Shown one piece after another: positions 51,972-60,478 of a stretch of 64,000 nt of DNA. Position 1 is the first letter of the stretch. Each line of letters opens with the position of its first letter. A model generated the notes under the pieces. That model did not search any database. It was not told where the DNA came from and saw only the letters and a list, made by a program, of their open reading frames with translations. Both the position numbers and the translations under genes were made by a program. Source of the stretch: Rummeliibacillus pycnus_A (lineage in GTDB: Bacteria; Bacillota; Bacilli; Bacillales_A; Planococcaceae); the NCBI RefSeq assembly GCF_044359855.1, contig NZ_CP132291.1, positions 4,030,001-4,094,000 on the forward strand, read 5' to 3'.

Positions 51972-53204
51972 ATGGAAATTCAAGCAATTAACGAAACGTA
52001 TTTAAGAGATAAAAAGGCAGTTATTAATTTGACGAAAAAACTTGTGCAAATTCCTAGTGTTTACAGAGAAAATGATCCGGAAGGCAACGAAACAAAAGTT
52101 GCAATGTTTGTTGCAGCGTATTTAGAAAATATCGGTATCGAAACTTATGTGGAAGAAGTGGTACCAGGAAGGCCAAACGTGATTGGGGTTATTGACTCAG
52201 GTAAACCAGGGAAAACTCTCCTTTTTGAAGGCCATACAGATGTGGTAACGGAAGGAAATAGAGAGGCATGGACATATGATCCTTTTAGCGCAGAAATTGT
52301 TGATGGACGAATGTATGGTAGAGGTACAAATGATACAAAAGGTAATTTAGCATGCATGATTACAGCAGTACAATCGCTACTACTAGATAAAGAAGTTTTT
52401 AATGGAAAAATAATTCTTTGCATCCCTGTTGATGAAGAGGGTTTAATGCTTGGTATTAAGCATTTTATCAAACAAGGATGGGCGGATGGCGTAGATGGTG
52501 CCATTATATGTGAACCTGCAGAAAATAAAATTTGTATAGCACAGCGTGGCGCGATTCGTCTTCAAGTCGATGTCTTTGGCAAGATGGCTCATGGGGCCAT
52601 GTCTTGGAGCGGGATTAATCCAAACTGGAGAATGGCTAGACTGATTGTGGAGCTGGAAAAACTAGAGAAAGAAGAGCAACAAAGATTAGGTGAAGATCCA
52701 TTTTTGAAATGGCCTTCTATTACACCAACCATTCTTAAAGCGCCTGTTAAAGGAGATGCGCAAATTAATGTCATACCAGATCATTGTATGATGACACTGG
52801 ATATTCGAACTATACCTGCTCAAGATCATGATGAATTGCTTGGCAAAATCAATACGATTATCGAAAAACTAAAGAAGGATGATCCGGATTTCAAAGTAAA
52901 ATTAACGGTTTTAGATAATCGTCCTGCAACCAGCACTTCAAAAGAAGACCCTGTTGTCCAAGCAACTTATGAAGCTGTCAGAAATGTAACAGGATCAGAA
53001 CCCATGTATAATGGTGTACCTGGAGCAACGGATGGGACATTCCTTTATATGCATGAGGTTCCAATTGTTACGATAGGAGCAGGAGACAGAGATATTCCAC
53101 ATCAAATAAATGAGTATGTAGATATTGAAGAGTTGGCTGTTACGACAGCAATTTATAGAGAAGCAGCGTTACACTTTTTAAATAGTGGAGGCGGTGATGA
53201 ATAA
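51972..53204 (+). CDS. M20 family deacylase, ArgE/DapE-like
   Basis: A 410-residue zinc amidohydrolase. Metal and catalytic motifs are in order: LFEGHTDVV, GRGTNDTKGN, PVDEEGLMLG and ICEPAE, with a late IPHQINEYV histidine; the lid domain lies between about residues 190 and 310. Members remove acyl groups from amino acids such as N-acetylornithine or N-succinyl-diaminopimelate; this one belongs to the loosely defined ArgE/DapE group. The ATG follows AAGGGAGAG. Immediately after its stop begins a broken dehydrogenase gene that was probably its operon partner. Confidence 0.85.
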   Translation: MEIQAINETYLRDKKAVINLTKKLVQIPSVYRENDPEGNETKVAMFVAAYLENIGIETYVEEVVPGRPNVIGVIDSGKPGKTLLFEGHTDVVTEGNREAWTYDPFSAEIVDGRMYGRGTNDTKGNLACMITAVQSLLLDKEVFNGKIILCIPVDEEGLMLGIKHFIKQGWADGVDGAIICEPAENKICIAQRGAIRLQVDVFGKMAHGAMSWSGINPNWRMARLIVELEKLEKEEQQRLGEDPFLKWPSITPTILKAPVKGDAQINVIPDHCMMTLDIRTIPAQDHDELLGKINTIIEKLKKDDPDFKVKLTVLDNRPATSTSKEDPVVQATYEAVRNVTGSEPMYNGVPGATDGTFLYMHEVPIVTIGAGDRDIPHQINEYVDIEELAVTTAIYREAALHFLNSGGGDE

Positions 53205-53446
53205 ATGAAAAATGGCCTTAAACCAGGAGATGGTATAGGAATTGAAATGATGGATGAGTAACTAAGAGTATTGGATGTATTACAAGAAATTGGTCCAGAC
53301 CTCGAAATAGAAAAGAATTGTTTACATGGAGTTCGGATAATTATCTTCATCAAAGAAAAATGATGCCAGATGATACTCTCCAAATTCTCCAATCCATTGT
53401 TGAGATCCTGTTTGGAGCTACTTGGGATGCAAAGTGTATTAGATGA
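53205..53446 (+). pseudogene. Broken isopropylmalate/tartrate dehydrogenase-family gene
   Basis: Starting at the ATG right after the deacylase stop, the reading KNGLKPGDGIGIEMMDE matches the PGDGIGPE opening of the isocitrate/isopropylmalate/tartrate dehydrogenase family. A TAA then interrupts it, LRVLDVLQEIGPDLEIEKN continues, and a frameshift near 53340 is needed to reach YLHQRKMMPDDTLQILQ and EILFGATWDA, which match the MMPEDG...FGAVGDP part. The remaining three quarters of the gene are missing, and an IS3 remnant follows. Confidence 0.75.
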
Positions 53447-53454
53447 TAATGAAA

Positions 53455-53561
53455 TAACCCAATAAAGTTAGACAAATAATTTATGCAGCTTCAAGGACCT
53501 GAGTTCGGTATTCTACCAGACTTAGGTCTTTTAATTTAGCCTCCATTCGTTTGTGATTGTA
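53455..53561 (-). mobile_element. IS3-family insertion sequence remnant
   Basis: On the minus strand 53481-53561 encodes YNHKRMEAKLKDLSLVEYRT then QVLEAA and a stop, the typical C-terminus of an IS3-family transposase (YNHKRIQxKLKGMSPVxYR). The following bases up to about 53455 would be the element's terminal end. The rest of the transposase is gone. It adjoins the truncated dehydrogenase pseudogene. Confidence 0.7.
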
Positions 53562-53905
53562 AGAGTGGCATAGTCCTTAAGTTATCGTTAGAAAATATCA
53601 AATTCCTGTAGATAAAGGAGCGCAGACCTTACTAATCTAAAAAAAACTCTATTCCTGCGTTATCTATACAGAGTAAATTAATAAACTATCTAGTATTTGA
53701 ATATTAGGTAGTTTTTTTACGTCAATTAATGTCTCCTTTAATTGCACGAAAACTCTTGTAAAGGCTTTAAAGTAACCGCTTTTATAGAGGGTGAATATGC
53801 TGTATATAGGTAGCAAAATCAACAGAAATGATGATAGGTCATTTTAAGATGAGGTTGCCTTAATTGTTGAAATAACGATTGTGAATAACAAGTAGGGAGG
53901 TGAAA
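53562..53905. other. Intergenic region with terminator
   Basis: No gene seen. Contains a plus-strand terminator at 53683-53718 with no intact gene in front, probably left from whatever the deletion or insertion removed. Confidence 0.5.
53683..53718 (+). terminator. Orphan plus-strand terminator
   Basis: AAACTATCTAGTATT (53683-53697) pairs with AATATTAGGTAGTTT (53700-53714; G-U and minor mismatches), then T7. Confidence 0.7.
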
Positions 53906-54253
53906 ATGATGGATATTTTCATATGGATTTTACAGGGGTTATTAGCTTTAGTCTTTGTATATGCAGGACTTGGTAAAATTTTCGGCTCGACAAGCCATAA
54001 GAACACATTCACTCATTTGAAATTACCACAATGGTTTAGAGTTATTACTGGGTTAGTGGAAACTGTAGCAGTTGCCTTTTTAATAGTAGGTTATTGGTAT
54101 CAAGAATATGTTTTTTGGGGTGCAGTATTGATTACTGCAGTGGGAATTGGTGGCGCCATCTCTCATATTCGTGTAAACGATTCAGGAAAAGCTTTAGCAC
54201 CCATTGCAATATTAGGATTGTTGGGGTTAGTTTTGGCAAGTATCTCATTCTAG
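53906..54253 (+). CDS. DoxX-like membrane protein
   Basis: A 115-residue protein with four membrane helices. The start IFIWILQGLLALVFVYAGLG followed by KIFGS, and RVITGLVETVAVAFLIVGYW, fit the DoxX-like family of small Bacillus membrane proteins. The function is unknown; relatives have been linked to redox stress. The ATG at 53906 (or 53909) follows GGGAGGTGA; the GTG at 53900 lies in that site. Terminator 90 bases downstream. Confidence 0.8.
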   Translation: MMDIFIWILQGLLALVFVYAGLGKIFGSTSHKNTFTHLKLPQWFRVITGLVETVAVAFLIVGYWYQEYVFWGAVLITAVGIGGAISHIRVNDSGKALAPIAILGLLGLVLASISF

Positions 54254-54339
54254 AATGATTGTATGTACTTTTTTGATACATTTATGATCAAATAACTATT
54301 TAAAAAGAGAGATGATTAGTGATTAAAGCTATTCTAAAT

Positions 54340-54384
54340 AAATCCAGCATTTCTTCATAAATTAGAAGAAATGCTGGATTTTTC
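54340..54384 (+). terminator. Terminator after the DoxX-like gene
   Basis: AAATCCAGCATTTCTTC (54340-54356) pairs perfectly with GAAGAAATGCTGGATTT (54365-54381), then TTTC. Confidence 0.88.
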
Positions 54385-54441
54385 TTGTGTTTTTTCATAG
54401 AGTATAATGAAAAGAACGCTAAAAGAAAGTAGGAGATGGGA

Positions 54442-55680
54442 ATGGATTTAGCACCTTTTAAAGAACTAATTGAAAGACTACAAACTAGGCAATCGATACT
54501 TTGGCAAAATCCGAAGAAATCAACTAATTATCAAATTGACTCACAACTTATCGATGATGCAGAAGAGAGGTTAAATCGCTTTGCACCCTATTTTCAAAAG
54601 GTATTTCCTGAAACGAAAATAAATAAGGGAAGAATTGAATCTCCATTACAGTACATTCAGCAAATGCAGGAGAAACTAGGAGTAGCCGGAAAACTTTACT
54701 TAAAAAGAGATGATGCTTTACCAATTAGCGGCTCTATTAAGGCACGTGGAGGGATTCATGAAGTGCTTTATGCTGCGGAGAAAATTGCGATGGAGCACCA
54801 GCTTGTAACGAAAGATGATGATTACGCTATTTTTACGTCGGAGCGCGTTAAAGATTTGTTGAGTAAATATACAATTGTGGTGGGTTCCACAGGTAATTTA
54901 GGATTGAGTATCGGGATCATGAGTGCAACGCTTGGGTTTAAGGTCACGGTTCATATGTCGCATGATGCGAAAGAGTGGAAGAAGCAGCTTTTAAGGAAAA
55001 TGGCTGTAACAGTTGTTGAACATAGTGGAGATTTTAGCTTAGCTGTTGATAAAGGGAGAGCAGAGGCGCTTGCAGATCCGAATAGTTATTTTATTGATGA
55101 CGAGAATTCAAAACAACTATTCGGTGGTTATGCAGTTGCAGGGAGAAGATTGAAGCATCAACTTAAAACAGAAGGGATTGTGGTGGACGCAAATCACCCT
55201 CTTTATGTATATATTCCATGTGGAGTTGGTGGCGGACCAGGTGGAGTTACCTATGGTCTGAAGGAAAGTTTTGGCGAATACGTACATTGTTATTTTGCTG
55301 AGCCAACGGAATCACCTTGCATGCTCTTAGGAATGGCAACAGGTCTACACGATCAAATTTCTGTAAAGGATATCGGATTATCCAATCGAACGATTGCTGA
55401 CGGGTTAGCAGTAGGTCGCCCATCCTCATTCGTAGGAAAACAGTTGGAACCTTTATTAGATGGTATTATGACGATTTCAGATGAACAATTATCTCATTTT
55501 GTTCGTGAGTTATATAAGGCTGAACAAATTATCGTTGAGCCATCTGCAACTGCAGGATTTATCGGATTAAAACAATTACCTGAAGCGGCTCAAAATCCGA
55601 ATGCTACACATATTGTTTGGGCAACTGGGGGAAGTATGGTGCCGAAAGAGGAACAGGAAAAAAATATTTTAGGTTTCTAA
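54442..55680 (+). CDS. dsdA: D-serine dehydratase
   Basis: A 412-residue PLP enzyme of the DsdA family, converting D-serine to pyruvate and ammonia. The PLP lysine is in LPISGSIKARGGIHE (SIKARGG, near residue 97), the phosphate loop is PCGVGGGPGGVTYG, and VGSTGNLGLSIGIMSATLGF carries the substrate-binding region. The ATG at 54442 has AGGAG six bases upstream; an ATG two codons earlier overlaps that site. No transporter or dsdC-type regulator is adjacent. Confidence 0.9.
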   Translation: MDLAPFKELIERLQTRQSILWQNPKKSTNYQIDSQLIDDAEERLNRFAPYFQKVFPETKINKGRIESPLQYIQQMQEKLGVAGKLYLKRDDALPISGSIKARGGIHEVLYAAEKIAMEHQLVTKDDDYAIFTSERVKDLLSKYTIVVGSTGNLGLSIGIMSATLGFKVTVHMSHDAKEWKKQLLRKMAVTVVEHSGDFSLAVDKGRAEALADPNSYFIDDENSKQLFGGYAVAGRRLKHQLKTEGIVVDANHPLYVYIPCGVGGGPGGVTYGLKESFGEYVHCYFAEPTESPCMLLGMATGLHDQISVKDIGLSNRTIADGLAVGRPSSFVGKQLEPLLDGIMTISDEQLSHFVRELYKAEQIIVEPSATAGFIGLKQLPEAAQNPNATHIVWATGGSMVPKEEQEKNILGF

Positions 55681-56060
55681 TAGTCAAAAATCCAAATAAT
55701 TAAACACAATTAAGATTTCTAATTTCTAATTGAAATTAGGGCTTAAGAAAAGGGCTCCTCAAAAGGGGCCTTTTTAATTTGTTACAAATTATTGGACAAA
55801 TTAGTTCGAAATAATAAAGAACTGTTACAACAAAGTAAAAATAAGGATAAAATTTTTAATTTCTAAAAAAATCTACACATTTTGTTCACAAAACAGACAT
55901 ATAGGTGTAAAATAGAATTAATAAAACGTAATTTTCTATGTTCTTTTTATAAGATAATGCAAATTAGATTTACAAAGTCGCATTTTTTTGTTATGCAATA
56001 CCAAAAACTTTTTATGAAATGAAAGTTAAAACTGCTACTGAAAAGGAAGGAGTAATGGAA
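55681..56060. other. Intergenic region after dsdA
   Basis: No gene seen apart from the start region of the small membrane protein. Contains the dsdA terminator at 55747-55777. An ATG at 56019 opens the frame of the next gene but has no ribosome site. Confidence 0.5.
55747..55777 (+). terminator. Terminator of dsdA
   Basis: AAAAGGGCTCC and GGGGCCTTTTT form a GC-rich stem with a short A-rich loop, ending in T5. Confidence 0.75.
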
Positions 56061-56228
56061 ATGTTAAAATTTGTAATGGCTACGATTATTTTTATTGTTC
56101 TAGGCAATCTGATTAATACGACGCTCCCAATGCAATATTCAATGTTAATGTTATTAGCGTTGCCTGTTTTGTATTTTGTTATTTACCACAAAATCTTTAA
56201 TATTCGAGTTTTGAGAGCAGAGTATTAA
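56061..56228 (+). CDS. Small membrane protein, unknown function
   Basis: A 55-residue protein with two hydrophobic segments (about residues 3-17 and 23-41) and a basic tail. Family not recognised. AAGGAG lies eight bases before the ATG at 56061; ATGs at 56055 and 56019 are in frame but too close to or far from that site. A terminator follows at 56312. Confidence 0.6.
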   Translation: MLKFVMATIIFIVLGNLINTTLPMQYSMLMLLALPVLYFVIYHKIFNIRVLRAEY

Positions 56229-56311
56229 TCGTTATAGTAGAAAAATTGATATCAAGGATTTCTTAATCTTTGCAAAGAGGACGCTAAAACATTTATACTG
56301 CCTTAAAAAGA

Positions 56312-56353
56312 GAGTTATTTCTTGATAATTATTGAGAAATGGCTCGTTTTTTG
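56312..56353 (+). terminator. Terminator after the small membrane protein gene
   Basis: GAGTTATTTCTT pairs with GAGAAATGGCTC (with a mismatch), followed by GTTTTTTG. Confidence 0.7.
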
Positions 56354-56463
56354 TTTTCACGGTGATTCATTTTTTCCATTTAGAGAAATGCGGAACAAAC
56401 GTAAAAATCAAAAAATAACATATTATCAACTCAAGAATATCGAATTATTTTCAATTTTCCCTA

Positions 56464-56492
56464 TTGATAATTTGGTTATTAGTTGATATTAT
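56464..56492 (+). promoter_or_regulatory. Promoter of the candidate structured RNA
   Basis: TTGATA (56464-56469), 17-bp spacer, TATTAT (56487-56492). It would start a transcript near 56499 just before the structured region. Confidence 0.55.
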
Positions 56493-56498
56493 GATTGA

Positions 56499-56922
56499 GT
56501 TATGAATTTTGGAAAGCTGATATACAAACTATCGGGGTTTTCCAAGCAGATGATTTTGACCATTTTCCTTTTGGAGAGTTAAGGCAACGGTGTGCCGGGT
56601 CAAATGCCGATTGGCAACTTTTTCGTTGCCTTATTGATTGAGTTAGAAGCTCAAATTTTATAAGTTGGTTACTTTACAACCAGTGCAAGCGCACATCAAC
56701 TTGTGAAACGGTCAATAAGAGTGGTAAAAGTAATTGTTTGCTATATAGACTCTGATCCTAATATGATATATTTGAATAGTAAAGAGCTTTCAGCCGTAAA
56801 ATCATGATATTTTATGGTTAAAGGATACATATGTAATAATACTTGTACATTTTCTTTCTATTTGTCTTTATATCAAAAGCAAGTGATGCGCGATATGCGT
56901 TATGCACTTGCTTTTTTTATTG
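56499..56922 (+). ncRNA. Candidate structured non-coding RNA upstream of the spermidine genes
   Basis: About 420 bases with a promoter in front and a strong terminator at the end (AAAGCAAGTG with CACTTGCTTT, then T7, 56877-56920). Helices seen by eye: TAAGGCAACG (56580-56589) with CGTTGCCTTA (56624-56633), perfect; CTTATTGA (56630-56637) with TCAATAAG (56712-56719), perfect, enclosing TTGAG/CTCAA (56638-56654) and AAGTTG/CAACTT (56662-56702), which itself holds GTGC/GCAC (56683-56694) and a GTT/AAC stem. A further stem is TTTTGGAAA/TTTTCCAA near 56507-56544. No coding frame. I do not recognise a known RNA family; it could be a riboswitch for the polyamine genes or an independent small RNA. 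Confidence 0.55.
56877..56922 (+). terminator. Terminator of the candidate RNA
   Basis: AAAGCAAGTG pairs with CACTTGCTTT, with an inner ATGCG/CGTTAT-type extension, then T7. The next gene starts about 200 bases later. Confidence 0.85.
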
Positions 56923-57127
56923 GAAAGCGAAAAACGCCCGTTTATCTCAGTATAGAACTGAAATGACAGAATCTATATCGTGGGATAAGCGTGAAAAGCC
57001 GCATTGATTTGTTTTTTTGTTGTGTCAATGAATGTTTTCTTGGAAAGAATTAATCTGGAGCAACTTTGATTGCTGAAAAGATACCAAGAAATGCTTTGTA
57101 AAAAATATATTGTTAGGAGCGATAATG

Positions 57128-58327
57128 ATGGGAAAAGCACTTATTATTGGTTGTGGAGGAGTGGCTTCTGTTGCCATTCATAAAGCTGTTCAAAACAGTG
57201 AAGTATTCGAAGAGATTTGTATTGCAAGCCGTACAAAATCAAAATGTGATGCTTTAAAAGCAAAGTTAGATGGACAAGGTACTAAAATTACGACTGCACA
57301 AGTTGATGCAGATAACGTAGATGAATTGATCGCGTTAATTGAAGAAGTAAAACCAGATATCGTAATGAACTTGGCATTACCATATCAAGATTTAACAATC
57401 ATGGATGCTTGTCTAGCTACAAAAACAAACTATCTAGACACTGCAAACTATGAACCAGAAGATACTGCAAAATTTGAATATAGCTGGCAATGGGCTTACC
57501 GTGAAAAATTTGAAGAAGCTGGTATTACAGCACTTCTAGGTAGCGGCTTTGATCCAGGTGTAACAAGTGTATTTTCTGCTTATGCTCTAAAACATGAATT
57601 TGATGAAATAGAATACATTGATATTCTTGACTGTAACGCAGGTGACCATGGATATCCATTTGCTACAAACTTCAACCCAGAAATTAATATCCGCGAAGTT
57701 TCTGCAAACGGTAGCTATTGGGAAAATGGTGAATGGGTAGAAACTGAACCAATGGAAATCAAACGTCAGTATAACTTCCCAGAAGTTGGCGAAAAAGATA
57801 TGTACTTATTACACCATGAAGAAATCGAATCTCTTGCTTTAAATATTCCTGGAATTAAACGAATTCGTTTCTTCATGACATTTGGTGAAAGCTACCTAAC
57901 TCACTTGAAATGCCTTGAAAATGTTGGTATGACTTCTATTGAACCAATTGAATATGAAGGAAAACAAATTATTCCACTTCAATTCTTAAAAGCTGTATTA
58001 CCAGACCCTGCTTCACTTGGTCCACGCACAAAAGGTAAAACAAACATCGGCTGTATCTTCCGTGGTAAAAAAGACGGCAAAGATAAAACTTATTATGTTT
58101 ACAATGTATGTGACCATGAAGAATGCTATAAAGAAGTTGGCTCACAAGCCGTTTCTTACACTACAGGTGTACCTGCTATGATTGGCGCTATGATGTTAAT
58201 GACAGGAACTTGGGATAAAAAAGGCGTTTACAATATTGAAGAATTCGATCCAGATCCATTCATGGATGCCTTAAACAAATGGGGACTTCCTTGGAAAGAA
58301 AGCTTCAATCCGGAGTTAGTAGACTAA
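57128..58327 (+). CDS. Carboxynorspermidine/carboxyspermidine dehydrogenase
   Basis: A 399-residue saccharopine-dehydrogenase-like oxidoreductase with an N-terminal Rossmann motif (IIGCGGVASVAIHK) and DTANYEPEDTA and GSGFDPGVTSVF segments typical of carboxy(nor)spermidine synthases. It joins aspartate semialdehyde to putrescine (or diaminopropane) with NADPH, giving carboxyspermidine or carboxynorspermidine. It is one base from the decarboxylase gene. ATG at 57128 is favoured, eight bases after AGGAG; 57125 is possible. Codon use suggests strong expression. Confidence 0.9.
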   Translation: MGKALIIGCGGVASVAIHKAVQNSEVFEEICIASRTKSKCDALKAKLDGQGTKITTAQVDADNVDELIALIEEVKPDIVMNLALPYQDLTIMDACLATKTNYLDTANYEPEDTAKFEYSWQWAYREKFEEAGITALLGSGFDPGVTSVFSAYALKHEFDEIEYIDILDCNAGDHGYPFATNFNPEINIREVSANGSYWENGEWVETEPMEIKRQYNFPEVGEKDMYLLHHEEIESLALNIPGIKRIRFFMTFGESYLTHLKCLENVGMTSIEPIEYEGKQIIPLQFLKAVLPDPASLGPRTKGKTNIGCIFRGKKDGKDKTYYVYNVCDHEECYKEVGSQAVSYTTGVPAMIGAMMLMTGTWDKKGVYNIEEFDPDPFMDALNKWGLPWKESFNPELVD

Positions 58328-58328
58328 G

Positions 58329-59456
58329 ATGAAATTTAGTGAAATTCCAACTCCAAGTTTTGTAGTAGATGAATCATTACTTGAGAAGAATCTCCAAATT
58401 CTAAAAGGTGTTATGGATCGAACAGGATGCAAGATTCTACTCGCTCAAAAAGCATTTTCAATGTATGAAATGTATCCAATGATTGGTGAGTACTTGAGTG
58501 GTACTGCCGGTAGTGGTTTATACGAAGCAAAGCTTGGATATGAAGAAATGGGTAAAGAAAATCATGTCTTTTCACCAGCTTATCGTGAAGATGAAATCGA
58601 CGAGATTATCGAATTATGTGATCATATCGTTTTCAATTCCTTTTCACAGGTCGAAAAGTACCGCGATAAAGTATTAAGTGCTGGGAAAAGTATAGGTTTA
58701 CGTATCAATCCAGAATGCTCGACACAAGAAGGTCATGAAATTTATGATCCATGTGCCATAGGTTCTCGATTCGGTGTGACATTAAATCAATTCCGTCCTG
58801 AATTACTTGAAGGTGTTTCAGGATTTCATTTCCATACACTGTGCGAGCAAAATTCTGATGATTTAGCAACAACGCTTGACGCGATTGAAGAAAAGTTCGG
58901 ACCATGGCTTTCTCAAATGGCATGGATTAACTTTGGCGGCGGTCATCATATTACAAGAGAAGATTACGATATTTCTTTACTGGAAGAATGTATAACAAGA
59001 ATTCAGAAAAAATATGATGTAGAAGTTTATCTAGAACCTGGCGAAGCAATTGCATTGAATGCTGGTGTCCTAGTAACTTCAGTACTTGATACACTGAAAA
59101 ATAGTATCGATATTGCAATTGTAGATACTTCCGCATGCTGTCATATGCCAGATGTGTTAGAGATGCCGTATCGTCCACCTCTATTCGGTTCAGGAGAAAA
59201 AGGGGAAAAATCATATACGTATCGTCTTGGTGGTCCAACATGTCTAACAGGCGATATCATTGGAGATTATTCCTTTGATCAACCATTGAAAAATGGCGAC
59301 CGTCTCGTATTTGGTGACATGGCGATTTATACAATGGTAAAAACAAATACGTTCAACGGAATGGCGCTACCGAATCTTATGATTAAAGATAAAAATGGAG
59401 ATTGTCGTATTCTTCATCAATTTAATTATGAAGATTTTAAGGGTAGACTTTCATAA
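58329..59456 (+). CDS. nspC: Carboxynorspermidine/carboxyspermidine decarboxylase
   Basis: A 375-residue fold-III PLP decarboxylase. The PLP lysine is in LLAQKAFSMYEMYP near residue 40, FHFHTLCEQN and NFGGGHHI bind substrate and PLP, EPGEAIAL follows, and the partner-subunit Cys is in GPTCLTGDIIG. It decarboxylates carboxyspermidine to spermidine (or the nor-form). Together with the upstream dehydrogenase it makes spermidine without S-adenosylmethionine decarboxylase. Terminator at 59465. Confidence 0.92.
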   Translation: MKFSEIPTPSFVVDESLLEKNLQILKGVMDRTGCKILLAQKAFSMYEMYPMIGEYLSGTAGSGLYEAKLGYEEMGKENHVFSPAYREDEIDEIIELCDHIVFNSFSQVEKYRDKVLSAGKSIGLRINPECSTQEGHEIYDPCAIGSRFGVTLNQFRPELLEGVSGFHFHTLCEQNSDDLATTLDAIEEKFGPWLSQMAWINFGGGHHITREDYDISLLEECITRIQKKYDVEVYLEPGEAIALNAGVLVTSVLDTLKNSIDIAIVDTSACCHMPDVLEMPYRPPLFGSGEKGEKSYTYRLGGPTCLTGDIIGDYSFDQPLKNGDRLVFGDMAIYTMVKTNTFNGMALPNLMIKDKNGDCRILHQFNYEDFKGRLS

Positions 59457-59464
59457 GAACTAAT

Positions 59465-59503
59465 AAAAGAGTTAACGAAAATTATTTTTCGTTAACTCTT
59501 TTC
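59465..59503 (+). terminator. Terminator of the spermidine operon
   Basis: AAAGAGTTAACGAAAA pairs with TTTTTCGTTAACTCTTTT, ending in TTTTC. Confidence 0.88.
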
Positions 59504-59573
59504 TGCATCATATGTGGATATGTAATAACCATGTTTTAAAAAGAGTAAGTGAAAAATGTAGATTTTTGAATGC

Positions 59574-59608
59574 AAAAAAAATAGAGTATTTTTATACTCT
59601 ATTTTTTA
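59574..59608. terminator. Bidirectional terminator
   Basis: AAAAAAATAGAGTA pairs with TACTCTATTTTTT across a short loop, with T6 on each strand. It lies between convergent nspC and the YitT-family gene. Confidence 0.85.
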
Positions 59609-59668
59609 CTTAATTTATCAGGTATTATGTTAATCGTTTTCTTCAATCAATTGAAGATTGAAATACTA

Positions 59669-60478
59669 TTATCCCCGGTCAAACATACCGATCACTTCTT
59701 TTGTCTCCGTAATATTGACAAAAGCGCGAGGATCCACTTCATGAATGATATTTTTAACATCTGAAAGTTGATAACGTGTAATGACCGTAATTAGAACTTT
59801 TCTGTTCTCTCCAGTATATGCACCTTCGCCGTCCATAATTGTAATACCTCGATAGAGAGTTGTAAGAAGCTGCTTCTTCATATCATCACCTTTAGAAGTA
59901 ATAATCATAAGTGTTAGTTTGATGTTATTTGTATGAATCATATCAATCGCTTTGCCAGATGCGTAGATGGATAATAACGTTAGTAAAGCAGCATCCCAGC
60001 TAAATACAAAACCTGAGATCAAAACAACAACAGCATTCATAGAAGAAATTATAGCACCAAGTGGAAAATCTCTTTTTTTTGCTAACAGCATAGCAATAAT
60101 ATCGAATCCTCCAGAAGATCCTGAGGCACGGAAGATAATTCCAACACCAACACCTGCTAGAACGCCACCAAAAAGCGACCCTAAAATAGGTTCATCTGAT
60201 ATGTCGTAAACAGGAATTACATATAGACTAACTGAAAGTACAATGACTGACAAAATCGTGTAACCAATAAATCGTTTTCCTAATTTTAATAATCCTATTA
60301 TAAGTAAAGGTAGGTTTAATAAGAAGTTTAACACACCTGTATTTAAAGGAGTGACAATACCTAGAATTATTGCAATGCCACTTAATCCACCGCTTAGAAT
60401 TTTATGCGGTATTAGAAAAAAATTAAAAGCAAACCCAACTAAAACAGAACCAATTATGATGGTAATAATATTGCGCAT
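59669..60478 (-). CDS. YitT-family membrane protein
   Basis: A 269-residue protein of the YitT (DUF161 plus DUF2179) family. About five or six membrane helices occupy the first 185 residues, with GGLSGIAIILG and the GRASGSSGGFDIIAMLLAKK-like stretch (FRASGSSGGFDIIA) as hallmarks. The C-terminal 80-residue domain contains YRGITIMDGEGAYTGENRKV and a KNIIHEVDPRAFVNITE ending. Function unknown; several copies occur in most Bacillus genomes. The ATG at 60478 follows TTGGGAGAG. Confidence 0.88.
   Translation of the reverse strand: MRNIITIIIGSVLVGFAFNFFLIPHKILSGGLSGIAIILGIVTPLNTGVLNFLLNLPLLIIGLLKLGKRFIGYTILSVIVLSVSLYVIPVYDISDEPILGSLFGGVLAGVGVGIIFRASGSSGGFDIIAMLLAKKRDFPLGAIISSMNAVVVLISGFVFSWDAALLTLLSIYASGKAIDMIHTNNIKLTLMIITSKGDDMKKQLLTTLYRGITIMDGEGAYTGENRKVLITVITRYQLSDVKNIIHEVDPRAFVNITETKEVIGMFDRG

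Noticed and set aside
56560..56640. Possible tetrahydrofolate, c-di-GMP or lysine riboswitch because of GGAGAGTT and paired GGCAAC segments
   Set aside because: The conserved cores of those classes as I know them are not present, so the region is reported only as an unrecognised structured RNA.
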